The position numbers and the translations under genes were made by a program. Shown one piece after another: positions 7,722 to 16,963 of a DNA stretch of 64,000 nucleotides. The notes beneath the pieces are model-generated. The model saw nothing but the letters and a program-made list of their open reading frames with translations, searched no databases and had not been told where the DNA came from. Source of the DNA: Ignavibacteriales bacterium (GTDB lineage: Bacteria > Bacteroidota > Ignavibacteria > Ignavibacteriales > Ignavibacteriaceae); contig JADJEI010000001.1 in NCBI GenBank assembly GCA_016709155.1, positions 124,001 to 188,000 of the forward strand, read 5' to 3'. How positions within the stretch are numbered: the first letter of the stretch is position 1; each line of letters begins with the position of its first letter.

Positions 7722-7925
7722 ATGGATACTATGCTCTTAGAAAAAGCCTTGAATTTACCGCCAAATGAACGCGTAATGTTTGCAGAATTAATACTTGCAA
7801 GTTTGGAACGTGAAGATGATGAAGTTCGTTTAGCCTGGCAAAATGAAGTGAATGAACGAATTAAAGCAGTTAATCAAGGGAAAGCAAAATTATTAGATTT
7901 TGACGCTTTGTTCAATGCAAGTTAA
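7722..7925 (+). CDS. Addiction-module antitoxin (PF09720-type)
   Basis: ATG 7722 chosen because GGAGAG lies at 7709-7714; an in-frame GTG at 7707 would place this site inside the gene. 67 aa: L-L-E-K-A-L-N-L-P-P-N-E-R-V-M-F-A-E-L-I-L-A-S-L-E-R-E-D-D-E-V-R-L-A-W-Q-N-E-V-N-E-R-I, the pattern of the putative addiction-module component family (TIGR02574), in which L-P-x-x-E-R-x-x-L-A-E-x-L-L precedes an acidic tail. It overlaps the toxin gene (7915) by 11 bp. Confidence 0.8.
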   Translation: MDTMLLEKALNLPPNERVMFAELILASLEREDDEVRLAWQNEVNERIKAVNQGKAKLLDFDALFNAS

Positions 7926-8211
7926 GATTCATGAGCTGGCAGTGAAGGAATTAGAGGAAGCAATTGAATGGTATGAACTTCAAGCGAAGGGAGTGGGAAA
8001 AAAATTTAAAGAATCTGTATTAATGCAGATAAAAAAAATAAAAAAGTACCCTAACTGGTATCTACTAGAATCAGATGAGATTTACAAAGCATATATCCCA
8101 AAATTTCCTTATAAGATTCTCTTCACAATTGAAAAAAATAAAAATATTACAATTTGGGCTTTGTCTCATTTACATAGAAAACCCTTGTATTGGCAGAAAA
8201 GAATAACTTAA
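7915..8211 (+). CDS. RelE/ParE-family toxin
   Basis: 98 aa from ATG 7915, inside the antitoxin 3' end. Fold pattern: M-Q-V-K-I-H-E-L-A-V-K-E-L-E-E-A-I-E-W-Y-E-L-Q-A-K-G-V-G-K-K-F (two helices), then strands ...Y-K-A-Y-I-P-K-F-P-Y-K-I-L-F-T-I-E and I-T-I-W-A-L-S-H-L-H-R-K-P-L-Y-W. The A-L-x-H-x-x-R-x-P-x-Y-W ending is common in ParE/RelE toxins of this subgroup. It would act as a ribosome-dependent RNase or gyrase poison; which one cannot be read from the sequence. Confidence 0.85.
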   Translation: MQVKIHELAVKELEEAIEWYELQAKGVGKKFKESVLMQIKKIKKYPNWYLLESDEIYKAYIPKFPYKILFTIEKNKNITIWALSHLHRKPLYWQKRIT

Positions 8212-8498
8212 GGACTTAATTTACGCATTCAGCAAACTGCTGGCATTGCCGGAAGGCAGGATGAGGAAGTCCTTCGTCAGGCTCAGGATGACAGGTGGGA
8301 AATTGCACTTCGACTGGCTCCACATAGTAGCAGGCAGGATGACAGAGAAACCTCCGAGGTTTTGCCCTGTAACCTTGGAGGTTTTTTGTGAACTCACCCC
8401 TGCCCCTCTTTCCCGCAAATGAGATATACGTTCCGGGGGCGGGATCTACGACTTTGTAAGAGAGGGGTATCGGATTTGATGAAATCACAAAACGCGGT
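8212..8498 (+). repeat. Repeat mosaic with AAACCTCC..GGAGGTTT hairpin (copy 2)
   Basis: Carries CTTCG...GCTCAGGATGACAG phrases, a CTTCGACTGGCTCCACATAG phrase and the hairpin repeat at 8346-8400. A ~60-bp phrase at ~8387-8449 (GTGAACTCACCCCTGCCCC through ATGAGATATACGTTCCGGGG) recurs at 9640-9702. ORFs on both strands here are repeat artefacts. Confidence 0.7.
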
Positions 8499-8618
8499 AC
8501 AGGCAAGCGGGGAAATCTGAAGGAGTTTAATAATGATATCGAACTCATTGAAGGAGACATAAGAAGTTTTCATATTAACCATCAAGCTGTTTAGGGCATT
8601 GATGTGACTCTGCATTAA
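8499..8618 (+). pseudogene. Relic of a nucleotide-sugar epimerase gene
   Basis: Translates to T-G-K-R-G-N-L-K-E-F-N-N-D-I-E-L-I-E-G-D-I-R-S-F-H-I-x-x-x-A-V-stop-G-I-D-V-x-L-H-stop. This matches residues ~36-75 of the epimerase encoded at 11353 (T-G-K-R-E-N-L-K-D-F-K-N-D-I-E-L-I-E-G-D-I-R-S-F-H-I). Two in-frame stops and no flanking homology show it is dead. It is a leftover of a second epimerase copy 3 kb upstream of the exopolysaccharide locus. Confidence 0.85.
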
Positions 8619-8819
8619 GCGCATTACTATCTGCTTCTCCCGGTGGATTACAGATGAGTATTTCAGATAGTTAAAAAAATTACTTACTTTTGTTTCAGCA
8701 AAAACAGTACTGTATTCAAAATTGATTTTATGTAAAGCTAAACGAAAGCAAGTATAATTATCTTTTAATTAAAATAATTTGAATGATACATTTTTTTTGA
8801 TCCATTTAATCTAAAAAAA
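8619..8819. other. Gap before hicA with nothing recognised
   Basis: 200 bp of AT-rich DNA, no repeat block and no ORF of note. Probably contains the promoter of the hicAB pair, but I cannot point to a clear -7/-33 pair. Confidence 0.4.
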
Positions 8820-9074
8820 ATGAATAAAAAAAAACTTTTAAAGAAAATCTTAACGAATAAACAAAATGTTTCTTTTAGTGATTTTAAAAACTTAATTGAG
8901 GCATTTGGATTTAGAATGGACAGAATTAATGGAAGTCATCATATCTTCGTACACCCTTTTGTAAAAGAATTGATTAATATCCAGAATATTAAGGGGCAGG
9001 TTAAACCTTACCAAATTAATCAGTTTTTAACTCTCGTTGAAAAACATAATTTATCTTTAAAGGAAAAAGAATGA
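8820..9074 (+). CDS. hicA: HicA-family toxin
   Basis: 84 aa. Lysine-rich start, then F-S-D-F-K-N-L-I-E-A-F-G-F-R-M-D-R-I-N-G-S-H-H-I-F-V-H-P, with the HicA catalytic G-S-H-H-I-F, and a final helix. Q-V-K-P-Y-Q-I-N-Q-F-L-T-L-V-E-K-H-N-L is the common C-terminal element of HicA toxins of this subtype. Order is hicA then hicB with a 4-bp ATGA overlap (9071-9074), which couples translation. Predicted to bind and cleave mRNA. Confidence 0.85.
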   Translation: MNKKKLLKKILTNKQNVSFSDFKNLIEAFGFRMDRINGSHHIFVHPFVKELINIQNIKGQVKPYQINQFLTLVEKHNLSLKEKE

Positions 9075-9295
9075 AAGATTATCACATTAACATATTTTAT
9101 AGCGAAGAGGATAAGGGATATATCGCAGACATCCCCGATCTTAAGAACTGTTCTGCATTCGGCAATACACCCGATGAAGCATTAACAAATGTTTTAAAGG
9201 CAAAACAGTCATGGCTGCTTTCGGCTAAAGAAAATAAAATTATAATACCGAAACCAAAATATTCGCCTGCTATCTATCATACCATTACCCCATAA
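9071..9295 (+). CDS. hicB: HicB-family antitoxin
   Basis: 74 aa: Y-H-I-N-I-F-Y-S-E-E-D-K-G-Y-I-A-D-I-P-D-L-K-N-C-S-A-F-G-N-T-P-D-E-A-L-T-N-V. The S-E-E-D-x-G-Y-x-A-x-x-P-D-L-x-x-C-x-A-x-G-x-T-x-x-E-A-L motif is the hallmark of HicB. It ends in a proline-rich tail without a DNA-binding domain. Overlaps hicA by 4 bp, so it is the cognate antitoxin. Confidence 0.9.
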   Translation: MKDYHINIFYSEEDKGYIADIPDLKNCSAFGNTPDEALTNVLKAKQSWLLSAKENKIIIPKPKYSPAIYHTITP

Positions 9296-10193
9296 TGAAT
9301 TGACGGTTTAGGAAAGAGATCCGGAACGGACGGGAGGCATTCGGAACGTACGGGAGTCCGTTCCCTACGTTTTGATTCTTCAATAAATTGTAGCAGTTGC
9401 CGTTGATATACATGTTTGTCTGTCATTCCCGTGAAAACGGGAATCTATGCAGCTAAACGCAATGGCAGATCGGTGACAATATTAAATGACAAAATCTGAA
9501 CAATTGAAAATGTTAATGTGCTTGCTGAATGAATTGGATTTGTTGGATACCTGGTAATGCCACACAGGAATGACACATAAGGCTTGACTTATGGGACAAC
9601 CTCTTGTTGTTTTTATATTATTCAATTCATTTTACCGTGAAGTGAACTCACCCCTACCCCTCTTTCCCGCAAATGAGATATACGTTCCGGGGGCGGGATT
9701 TTTGTCCCGCAGACGAGATGGTTAATATGGGGGCGGGATCTTCTTATAAAGAGAGGGAATTTCATTTATTGAGATTTAAAAAACAGGTGGAACAGGCAAG
9801 CCGTGTTCCCTACATTTTAATGCTTGCAAAAATTGTTGTAGGGGAAGGGCTTGCCCTTCCCGATGTTTTGATACAAAGCGTTCGGAACGGACGGGAGTCC
9901 GCTCCCTACAGTTTGATTGTGAATGGCTTTGCAATGAATTTTAAAAGTCCTCTCCTTTGGAGAGGATTTAGGTGAGGCGGTTTTATTTTTATAACTATAA
10001 TTTTTTTAATAAATTCATTTTGAAATTTTTGAATTTATTTCTTTAGCTATTCGGGCAGAATTTTAATTTACTGCACTGAATTCACGGATTTACGGAAGAA
10101 TGAAGGATTGGATGATTGAATGATTGTCTGTCCATTTGAGTGTTATTAGAAATAAAATGAGAGAAAAAAGAATTAAGAGTAATAGAACAATCA
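9296..10193 (+). repeat. Repeat mosaic before relE-phd
   Basis: ~900 bp, no real gene. It has GGAACGGACGGGAG phrases, and a hairpin element from ~9420 (GTCATTCCCGTG-AAAA-CGGGAATC) to ~9583 (ending CAGGAATGAC), similar in its core to the elements at 44464 and 45773. The ~60-bp repeat also found at 8387 sits at 9640-9702, and GGGAAGGGC-TT-GCCCTTCCC (9842-9861) is a perfect palindrome. The composite block at ~9880-9976 is the empty version, lacking the 22-nt insertion (GGATTT joined directly to AGGTGAGGC). Confidence 0.75.
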
Positions 10194-10439
10194 TTGAAAT
10201 ACATCATTGAATTTAAAAGTACCGCTCTAAAAGATTTACATAAAATAAACAATTCGGATGCCAGGAAACTGTTAGTCAAAATTGCGATTTTAGAAAATGG
10301 AATGAAAGGTGATATTAAAAAATTGACCAATTACACTCCTGAATATAGACTGCGATCAGGAGACTACCGAGTATTGTTTGAAATTATTGAAAACAAAATA
10401 ATTATTTATAGAATAAAACACAGAAAAGATGCTTACTAA
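10194..10439 (+). CDS. relE: RelE/ParE-family toxin
   Basis: 81 aa from TTG 10194. M-K-Y-I-I-E-F-K-S-T-A-L-K-D-L-H-K-I, then L-T-N-Y-T-P-E-Y-R-L-R-S-G-D-Y-R-V-L-F-E-I-I-E-N-K-I-I-I-Y-R-I-K-H-R-K-D-A-Y. The Y-R-L-R-x-G-D-Y-R-V-L-F and the C-terminal K-H-R-K-x-x-Y are the canonical RelE motifs, with the basic residues that act in ribosome-dependent mRNA cleavage. The antitoxin gene follows with a TAATG overlap, so order is toxin first. Confidence 0.9.
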   Translation: MKYIIEFKSTALKDLHKINNSDARKLLVKIAILENGMKGDIKKLTNYTPEYRLRSGDYRVLFEIIENKIIIYRIKHRKDAY

Positions 10440-10660
10440 TGAAAGGTATGAATATGGAACTGGAACCCCAAATAATTAAAAAAGATGGTGAAAATGAATT
10501 TGTTGTTTTACCGTACAATGACTATCTAAAAATAAAACAGGCATTGGAAGATTATGAGGACCTAATAGATTTAAGAAAAGCGAAAAACGAAACTATTAAC
10601 GAACCCGGAATTCCATTTAAAGATGTCAAAGAATTACTCAAAACTAATAATCTGATTTAA
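10439..10660 (+). CDS. Phd/YefM-like antitoxin
   Basis: 73 aa starting at the ATG in TAATG (10439). P-Q-I-I-K-K-D-G-E-N-E-F-V-V-L-P-Y-N-D-Y-L-K-I-K-Q-A-L-E-D-Y-E-D-L-I-D-L-R-K-A-K: the strand then helix Y-x-x-L/I-x-x-x-L-E-D-x-E-D-L-x-D-L-R-x-A pattern is characteristic of antitoxins placed after RelE. The end I-P-F-K-D-V-K-E-L-L is the toxin-binding tail. It would bind RelE and probably autoregulate. Confidence 0.8.
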   Translation: MKGMNMELEPQIIKKDGENEFVVLPYNDYLKIKQALEDYEDLIDLRKAKNETINEPGIPFKDVKELLKTNNLI

Positions 10661-10916
10661 GTACCATTTGTGCATGGGTAAATTTATTGATTTATAAATT
10701 AACGGATTAACTTCAAATTGGAAATTGGAAATTATGCCATAGGCATCCCTTTGGGAGAAATTGGAAATTATAAATTGGAAATTGTAAATTAGAAATTATG
10801 CCATAGGCATCCCTTTGGGAGAAAGTAAGAATTAGAAATTGTAAATTATAAATTATGCCATAGGAATCCCTTTGGGAGAAAGTAAGAATTAGAAATTAGA
10901 AATTGATGATTGAACT
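10661..10916 (+). repeat. Three spaced 22-nt elements in AT-rich repeat DNA
   Basis: Minus-orientation copies at 10736-10756, 10800-10820 and 10857-10877, each preceded by AAATTAT and followed by GAAA. Their spacing (64 and 57 bp) and shared flanks suggest local duplication of a larger unit rather than independent insertion. No gene. Confidence 0.75.
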
Positions 10917-11259
10917 ATGGACGAAGGATTAGGAAACAGATTATTTGATTTTGCAGTTAGAATCATAAAATTTTGTAGAGCATTACCGAGAGGAAAGAAT
11001 ATGAAATTCCATTAAATACCAACTTATTAAATCTTTTCTTCCAGTGGCGCAAATTATGAGGAAGCTCAAGGGCAATATCAAAACCAGATTTTTATAATAA
11101 AATTAACATTCTCTAAAAGAAATGCGTGAATCGAACTACTGGTTAAGAATTATTTTTGAGATTAGCGAAGTTGATAATCAATTGAAATATTTACTCAAGG
11201 AATCAGAAGAATTAAAAAAAATTCTTGGTGCTATATATTCCAAATCGGCAAAGAAATAA
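10917..11259 (+). pseudogene. Relic of a four-helix-bundle (S23/Avd-like) protein gene
   Basis: ATG 10917 then G-N-R-L-F-D-F-A-V-R-I-I-K-F-C-R-A-L-P, followed in shifting frames by S-S-G-A-N-Y-E-E-A-Q, E-M-R-E-S-N-Y-W-L-R-I-I and L-L-K-E-S-E-E-L-K-K-I-L-G-A-I to a TAA at 11257-11259. These are the conserved pieces of the TIGR02436 four-helix-bundle family (23S rRNA intervening-sequence protein type). At least three frameshifts. This copy has neither of the inserted elements found in the homologue at 37763, so it serves as the empty-site reference. Confidence 0.85.
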
Positions 11260-11352
11260 TGGATTCAATTAGAAATTAAGAATTAGAAATTAGAAATTGA
11301 ATTGCAAATAATTAAGAATTTATAATTTATCATTTAACCTTTATAATTTATT

Positions 11353-12293
11353 ATGAGATTTTTAGTTACCGGCGGTGCCGGCTTTATTGGTTCTAACATT
11401 GTTGAGGAACTACTTAAACGCGGACACGCTGTACGTGTATTAGATAACTTCTCTACAGGGAAGCGGGAGAATCTGAAGGACTTTAAAAATGATATTGAAC
11501 TGATTGAGGGGGATATCCGCTCTTTTCATATCGTTCAGAAAGCAGTTAAAGGTATAGATGTAATTTTACATCAGGCGGCTTTTCCTTCTGTGCCCCGCTC
11601 TATCAATGATCCTATTACAAGTAATGAAGTTAATGTTGTGGAACTCTAAATATTCTTGAAGCTGAAAGATTCCGGAGTTAAGCGGGTCGTTTATGCCTCT
11701 TCTTCTTCTGTTTATGGTGATAACCCTGAACTGCCGAAGCACGAAGGTATGATGCCTAATCCCCTATCCCCTTATGCAGTTAGTAAGTTAGCGGGCGAAA
11801 AATACTGCCAGGTTTTTTCCCGTTTATACGGAATTGAAACCGTAGTATTAAGATATTTTAATGTATTTGGACCAAGACAGGATCCCAACTCCGAATACTC
11901 TGCTGTAATTCCAAAATTTATTAAACTCATATCCAATAACCGGCAGCCGACTATTTATGGCGATGGAACACAGAGCCGTGATTTTACTTATGTAGCTAAT
12001 GTAGTTGAAGCAAATATACTTGCAGCAACTAAAGAAGTGGAAGCAGGAATTGTAATGAACTGTGCCTGCCATGGACAGGTTACTTTGAACGAACTCGTAG
12101 CACAGGTTGCCAACCTGTTGCATAAAGAAGCAAAGCCAATTTACGCTGAACCAAGGCAGGGGATATTAAGCATAGTTTTGCTAATATAGATTTAATTAAG
12201 AAAAATCTTAATTTTAAACCAACAATTAATTTCAATGATGGTTTAAAAGAAACGATAAAGTATTATTCAGCGGGTAATGCTTCTAAGCAATGA
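11353..12293 (+). pseudogene. NAD-dependent UDP-glucose 4-epimerase-like enzyme, two frameshifts
   Basis: Extended short-chain dehydrogenase: V-T-G-G-A-G-F-I-G-S-N-I (NAD-binding, residues 5-16) and Y-A-V-S-K catalytic Y-x-x-x-K, with R-Y-F-N-V-F-G-P-R-Q and D-F-T-Y-V. Frame breaks at ~11645 (a G missing from V-V-G-T-L-N) and ~12166 (a G missing from R-Q-G-D-I-K-H-S). The third frame ends at TGA 12291-12293, overlapping the next gene's ATG (12290) in ATGA. That intact overlap shows the locus is otherwise well kept. It would make a nucleotide sugar for the exopolysaccharide. First gene of the cluster. Confidence 0.85.
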
Positions 12294-13596
12294 GAATCAG
12301 TGAATTAATTAATATATTAAAACTTAAGTTTAATAAATCCCAATTTTCAAAAAACTTTTTAACACTTTTTTCAGGAAGTGTAATCGCACAAATCATTCCA
12401 CTTATTGCATCACCCTTCATCGCAAGATTATTTCCTCCTAGTGAATTTGGTCTGCTTGCCATTTTCGCTGCCATAGAAAGTTTTTTATTAATATTCTCTT
12501 CCATGCAATACGAACTCGCGATTATGCTACCGGAAGATGATTCAGAAGCTTTTCACCTTTTAATACTATCTTTATTGATAACGTTAATAGTTACTATCAT
12601 ATCGGCTCTAACAATTCTTATTTTTAATTATAAAATTGCAATTTTATTAAACAGTCCCGAACTGGCTGGCTGGTTGTTTCTCATTCCGATTGAGATTTTG
12701 ATCTTAGGCAGCTTCAAGTCCTTGAATGTCTGGGCAAGCAGGTATAAAAAATATCGTAGAATTTCTTTTAGACAAATAACTCAGTCAATAACACAATCTG
12801 TATCTAAAATAATTTTTGGATTACTTGATTTTATTTCAGGTGGATTAATAGTTGGAATGATATTAGGTGAATTTACATCAACACTGGGGTTGGGTCGCAG
12901 TACATTTAAAAGATGATAAAAAATATTTTATAGGATAAACCTCAAAAAGATGGTTCAATTGGCAAAAATATGATCAGTTTCCTAAATATAGTAGTCCGTC
13001 ATATGGTTTCATAGATATATTCAGTAAAAATGGAATCATTTTTATTATAAATCATTTTTTTAGTGCCTCTGTGCTTGGATTGTTCTCTTTTTGCAAATAA
13101 TCTTCTTCGAAAGCCTTTGGTACTTATCGGCAATAATATAAGGCAGGTGTTTTTCCAATCAGCGAGTGAGAAATATAGGAATAACAAAACGAATATCTGG
13201 CCTTTTACAAAAAAAATTATATTATACTTATTTTTAGGAGGAATCATTTTATTCTTACCATTATTGTTTTTGGGACCTCAGATATTTGCATTTGTATTTG
13301 GTGAAAGATGGAGGGAAGCAGGGGTTTATTCACAATATCTTACTCCATGGTTGTTAATGAATTTTGTACTATCCCCTATTTCATCTGTACCGATGATTCT
13401 AGGACAAACAAAAAAAATATTTTTTATTACGACTATTAATAATGTTGGTATTCCAGTTATAATGACTATTCTTTTTTTGAATAATATTAATTTAGCAAAT
13501 GCATTATTTTATATTTCTATTTTTGTAATTGGATTTTCATTTTATACGATAATGTGGATTAGAAATATTTGTAAGGCAACTACTTTAAATAATTAA
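12290..13596 (+). pseudogene. Wzx-type polysaccharide flippase, frameshifted
   Basis: Starts M-R-I-S-E-L-I-N-I-L; the first 208 codons (to ~12916) are polytopic (V-I-A-Q-I-I-P-L-I-A-S-P-F-I-A-R-L-F-P-P-S-E-F-G-L-L-A-I-F). From ~12920 to 13060 the frame changes several times (Q-F-P-K-Y-S-S-P-S-Y-G-F-I-D then L-R-K-P-L-V-L-I-G-N-N-I-R-Q-V-F-F-Q), and the last part (to 13596) has four more membrane segments. Combined length ~430 aa is right for a MATE/PST-family lipid-linked oligosaccharide flippase. It would move undecaprenyl-linked repeat units across the inner membrane. Confidence 0.8.
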
Positions 13597-13628
13597 AATT
13601 ATAACTAACCTATATTATAGAAAAAGAT

Positions 13629-14112
13629 ATGCTTTTTAAAGAAGAAACTATTAAATATTTGAACGGAGAAAAATTTTCAAATAGCTTAAAAATATTAATT
13701 TCGAAGAAGGAAAATACTATCACTAGTCGAATAAAATTGCTTGAGAATTTTTCTAAAAATAAAAAAATAAAAGATATGTCGTTGCTGTGATCACATACCA
13801 TTAATCCATGAGAAAATTTAAAAAAATACATGGTTACATAAAAGAATTAGTGAAGTGGCTTCAAGATGAATCGGTATAGATATTGATACAAATGCTATAA
13901 AATTTATCAAGGATCATTACAATTATGAAAATATATTTTTTGGCGATGTAACCGCAAAAGATAAAATAGAATTAATATCTAATGAGACTTGGGATGGAAT
14001 GATCCTCGGCGAAATTTTAGAACATATTGATAATCCAGTTGAATTCTTGTCTGCAGTAAGACAGAATTATAAAAATAATATTAGAAAACTACTAATAACA
14101 GTTCCAAACGCT
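13629..14112 (+). pseudogene. SAM-dependent methyltransferase remnant
   Basis: ATG 13629; frame breaks near 13790 and 13870. Recognisable pieces: G-I-D-I-D-x-N-A-I-K-F-I-K, then N-E-T-W-D-G-M-I-L-G-E-I-L-E-H-I-D-N-P-V-E-F-L-S, which are SAM-binding and post-motif elements of class I methyltransferases, and L-L-I-T-V-P-N-A-F at the end. The C-terminal third is missing. The sequence passes directly into the N-terminus of a glycosyltransferase at ~14112, so DNA between the two genes has been lost. Confidence 0.7.
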
Positions 14113-15332
14113 TTTTTAATTACCCGTTTGGTGATACACCAGAAAATGTTTTCATTAATAATGAAATCAAATATCTTAAAAGATTTTTAATAAAATTTAC
14201 ATCATTCCTAAATACTCACTGAAAAAATAATCTAAAATTAAAGAACTCATTTACAGTCGATCTTTCTTACAACCAATACATCCATGAAAAGCATCCTATA
14301 AAATATATAAAAAATATTTTCTTAGTTTTTATTAATGCATATCTTTTTCAAGAAACACTTAAAAATTTAACAAAAGTTGATTCTATAAAAGAATTTATAA
14401 ATCATTCTTTTTCTATTAGAAGCAACAAGAACCAAAAAATGGATGGAAATACAACATACTCAAAAACTATACTCGAATTCGGACAGATTATTTGTTATAC
14501 ATTTTGGACTGAAAATAGGACGTTAGGACTAGGTTTATTTGCAAATCGTCATAAGAATGTCATAGTTATAAGCCGTGCCCATGGAACAGACTTATACGAA
14601 GAACAAAAAAATGGCTATATCCCTTTGAGGTTTGTAACAATTAAACATCTCCATCATCTTATTTTGATCTCATCTGCTGGTTATGATTATATCTTGGCAA
14701 AATACCCTGCATTTAAAGAAAAATACCACATTTTCAAATTGGGAATGCAAGACCAGTATTCTATGGCAAAACATTCCACAGATAATGCTCTAAGAATAAT
14801 TTCTTGTGCACGAATGGAAAAAGTAGAAGCAATTGATTTGCTTCTAAGAAGTTTAATAAGACTCAAGATCAAAATCCAGAATTGCTAATAGAATGGAATC
14901 ATTTTGGAAGTGGGTCAGAATTGAAAATATTCAACGAATTATTCGTAGGCTTCCTTCTTCAAATTTGAAAATTAATTTGCGCGGTAATATTAATAACGAT
15001 GAACTATTGGAATACTATAAGAATAATTTAATTGATATCTTTATTAATACGAGTGATTCAGAGGGACTACCAGTATCTATTATTGAGGCACAAAATTTTG
15101 GAATTCCTGTTATAGCTCCAGCATTAGGTGGTATACCAGAAATAGTAAATGGAAATAACGAGTTATTTATTATCTTCACAACCTAATGAAATTGAAATTG
15201 CAGAAACAATAAATCTGTTTTAGTAGAAATAGACAAGATTGAGAAGAAAAAAATGAAGCCAGAAAAAATTTCTTAATCAATTTTAATGCAGAAATAAATT
15301 ATAACGAGTTCGTAAAAAATTTCTTAATATAA
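14112..15332 (+). pseudogene. Glycosyltransferase (GT4-like), multiple frameshifts
   Basis: Begins without a start codon: N-Y-P-F-G-D-T-P-E-N-V-F-I-N-N-E-I-K-Y-L-K-R-F, a typical GT4 N-terminal element just after the first strand. Later pieces are N-V-I-V-I-S-R-A-H-G-T-D-L-Y-E-E, I-I-S-C-A-R-M-E-K-V, and F-I-N-T-S-D-S-E-G-L-P-V-S-I-I-E-A-Q-N-F-G-I-P-V-I-A-P-A-L-G-G-I-P-E-I-V, the conserved nucleotide-sugar E-x7-E region. At least five frame changes. Would transfer a sugar to the lipid-linked repeat unit. Stops at 15332. Confidence 0.8.
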
Positions 15333-15342
15333 TTTTTGTTTA

Positions 15343-16310
15343 ATGGAAAGTCTAATTAAAAAAAGTATACGAAAACTAATTTACTACTCTAATTATAATA
15401 CGATAAAGAATAGTCTTACTGTCTTCAATTATCACCAAGTTAGCTCTAAATTTGAACCTAAAATGCACGATATGGGCACGTGGACAAAGATAAATTTTTT
15501 AAAAGCAAATGAATTACATTAAAGAACATTACGTGGTAGTTACTTTGCAAGAAGGATTTGAGATTATTAAAGACAAACAAAATGTATGCTAAATATGCTG
15601 CAATAACTTTTGACGATGGCGATAAAACATTATATGATATAGTGCCAATCTTAACCAGTTATAATTTACCTGCTACATTCTTTCTCAATACTGCTTATTT
15701 GAACAACGAAAGTTATGGTTATCAAATAATTAAATATTTATTACATGCTGAAGATGGTATGGTTGTTCCAGAATTTCTACTAAAAAATGTAAATAATATT
15801 CGCAACACTTTGAATAGAATTGAATATAAGCACTTTAGGGAAATATTCAGAAATTTTTTAAAAGAATTTCAACCCAATTTAGATTTATATATAAATGAAT
15901 CCTTTATAGAGAAATTAGATCAATCATTATTCCATATAGGGTTACATGGCCATACACACGAACGTTATTCAATGATGAATGAAGAGTGGCAGAAATTAGA
16001 TTTAATAAAGAATATTGAAATACTTTCTTCTTATAACAATTACCGTCCTTTTTTTGCAATACCGTATGGTAAGAGTATAGATTGGAATATGAATACAATT
16101 AAAATAGCACTAAATTTAGATTGTGAAGTATTATACCACGATTCGATTAATCTGTTTTATAGAGTCGGTATAAACCGTATTCCTGCGGATCATTTAACAA
16201 TAGAGGAATTAATGATCAAGAACTTAGAGGATAAAATTTTGGCAATTAAGATATCAAAACATACCCTGAAGATTTTCAAAGAATATTTCCACTCTTACAA
16301 AAATTCCTAA
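15343..16310 (+). pseudogene. NodB-type polysaccharide deacetylase, frameshifted near the N-terminus
   Basis: ATG 15343 (M-E-S-L-I-K-K-S-I-R-K-L-I-Y-Y-S-N-Y). Frames change at ~15520-15560, after which A-A-I-T-F-D-D-G-D (NodB motif 1) and H-I-G-L-H-G-H-T-H-E-R-Y-S (motif 2 metal-binding histidines) follow. F-F-A-I-P-Y-G is motif 3. About 320 aa when joined. De-N-acetylates sugar units of the exopolysaccharide or its precursors. Its 3' end overlaps a GNAT-like frame read in a different phase. Confidence 0.8.
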
Positions 16311-16957
16311 ATGTTCAGGAAAATACAAGTAAATTAATTAGATTATTTGATAACTTTTGGCAGACAGATGAAAAACATTGTGGCTATTTGTTGGAAGATA
16401 ATGGAAAGATTGTAGGATTTTTAGGTTATTTATTTTATCGAAGAATAATAAATAATGAAACACATAAACTTAAGGATTTAGAAGATTCATACTTTATAAC
16501 ATTAAGCGATTGGTTCGTTTAAAGGATTTATTGATTCAAAAAATAAAAGTATTCACTAAAAGCGAAGATCTAAATCAGATAAATTGATGGCACAGAAAAA
16601 AAAGTAGTGAGCGATCATTTAAGATTTAGCAAATTAAAATATGCAGCAGTACTTATTAATGGGGTAAAAATTTTCATAGTTTATACAATCAGGCAAAAGA
16701 AGAAGCTTCCATTCGCAGAGATACACTATATTAGTAATCTTGAAATATTTCTCGAAGAATTTCAATGGTTAAGAAGTTTGGTTTCATTCAAATTAAAAGT
16801 ATTTGGATTTTTTATTGATAAAAGATTTTTGACGGGAAGAGTATTTCCATTTATGTATGAGTATAAATATCCTATCCCTAATATTTATATTTCGGAGTTA
16901 CTTGAACCGCACCAAATAGATCTGTTATATTCTGAAAAATTTGTCTTATATGGATAG
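16242..16957 (+). pseudogene. GNAT-like acetyltransferase remnant
   Basis: In a different phase from the deacetylase tail: I-K-T-Y-P-E-D-F-Q-R-I-F-P-L-L-Q-K-F, then K-H-C-G-Y-L-L-E-D-N-G-K-I-V-G-F-L-G-Y-L-F, the N-terminal helix and beta-strand/bulge region typical of GNAT-like proteins. More frame breaks lie at ~16480 and ~16590. The last part (to 16957) ends in a strand-rich domain with L-L-E-P-H-Q-I-D-L-L-Y. No acetyl-CoA loop is clearly readable. Probably acetylates or modifies a sugar; the call rests on the N-terminal pattern and position. Confidence 0.5.
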
Positions 16958-16963
16958 GAGGTT

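Noticed and set aside
1480..10916. Integron/superintegron cassette array, because TA modules are separated by palindromic repeats
   Set aside because: No integrase gene and no convincing attC core sites (GTTRRRY / RYYYAAC) at block ends; kept only as a cassette-like pattern in the findings.
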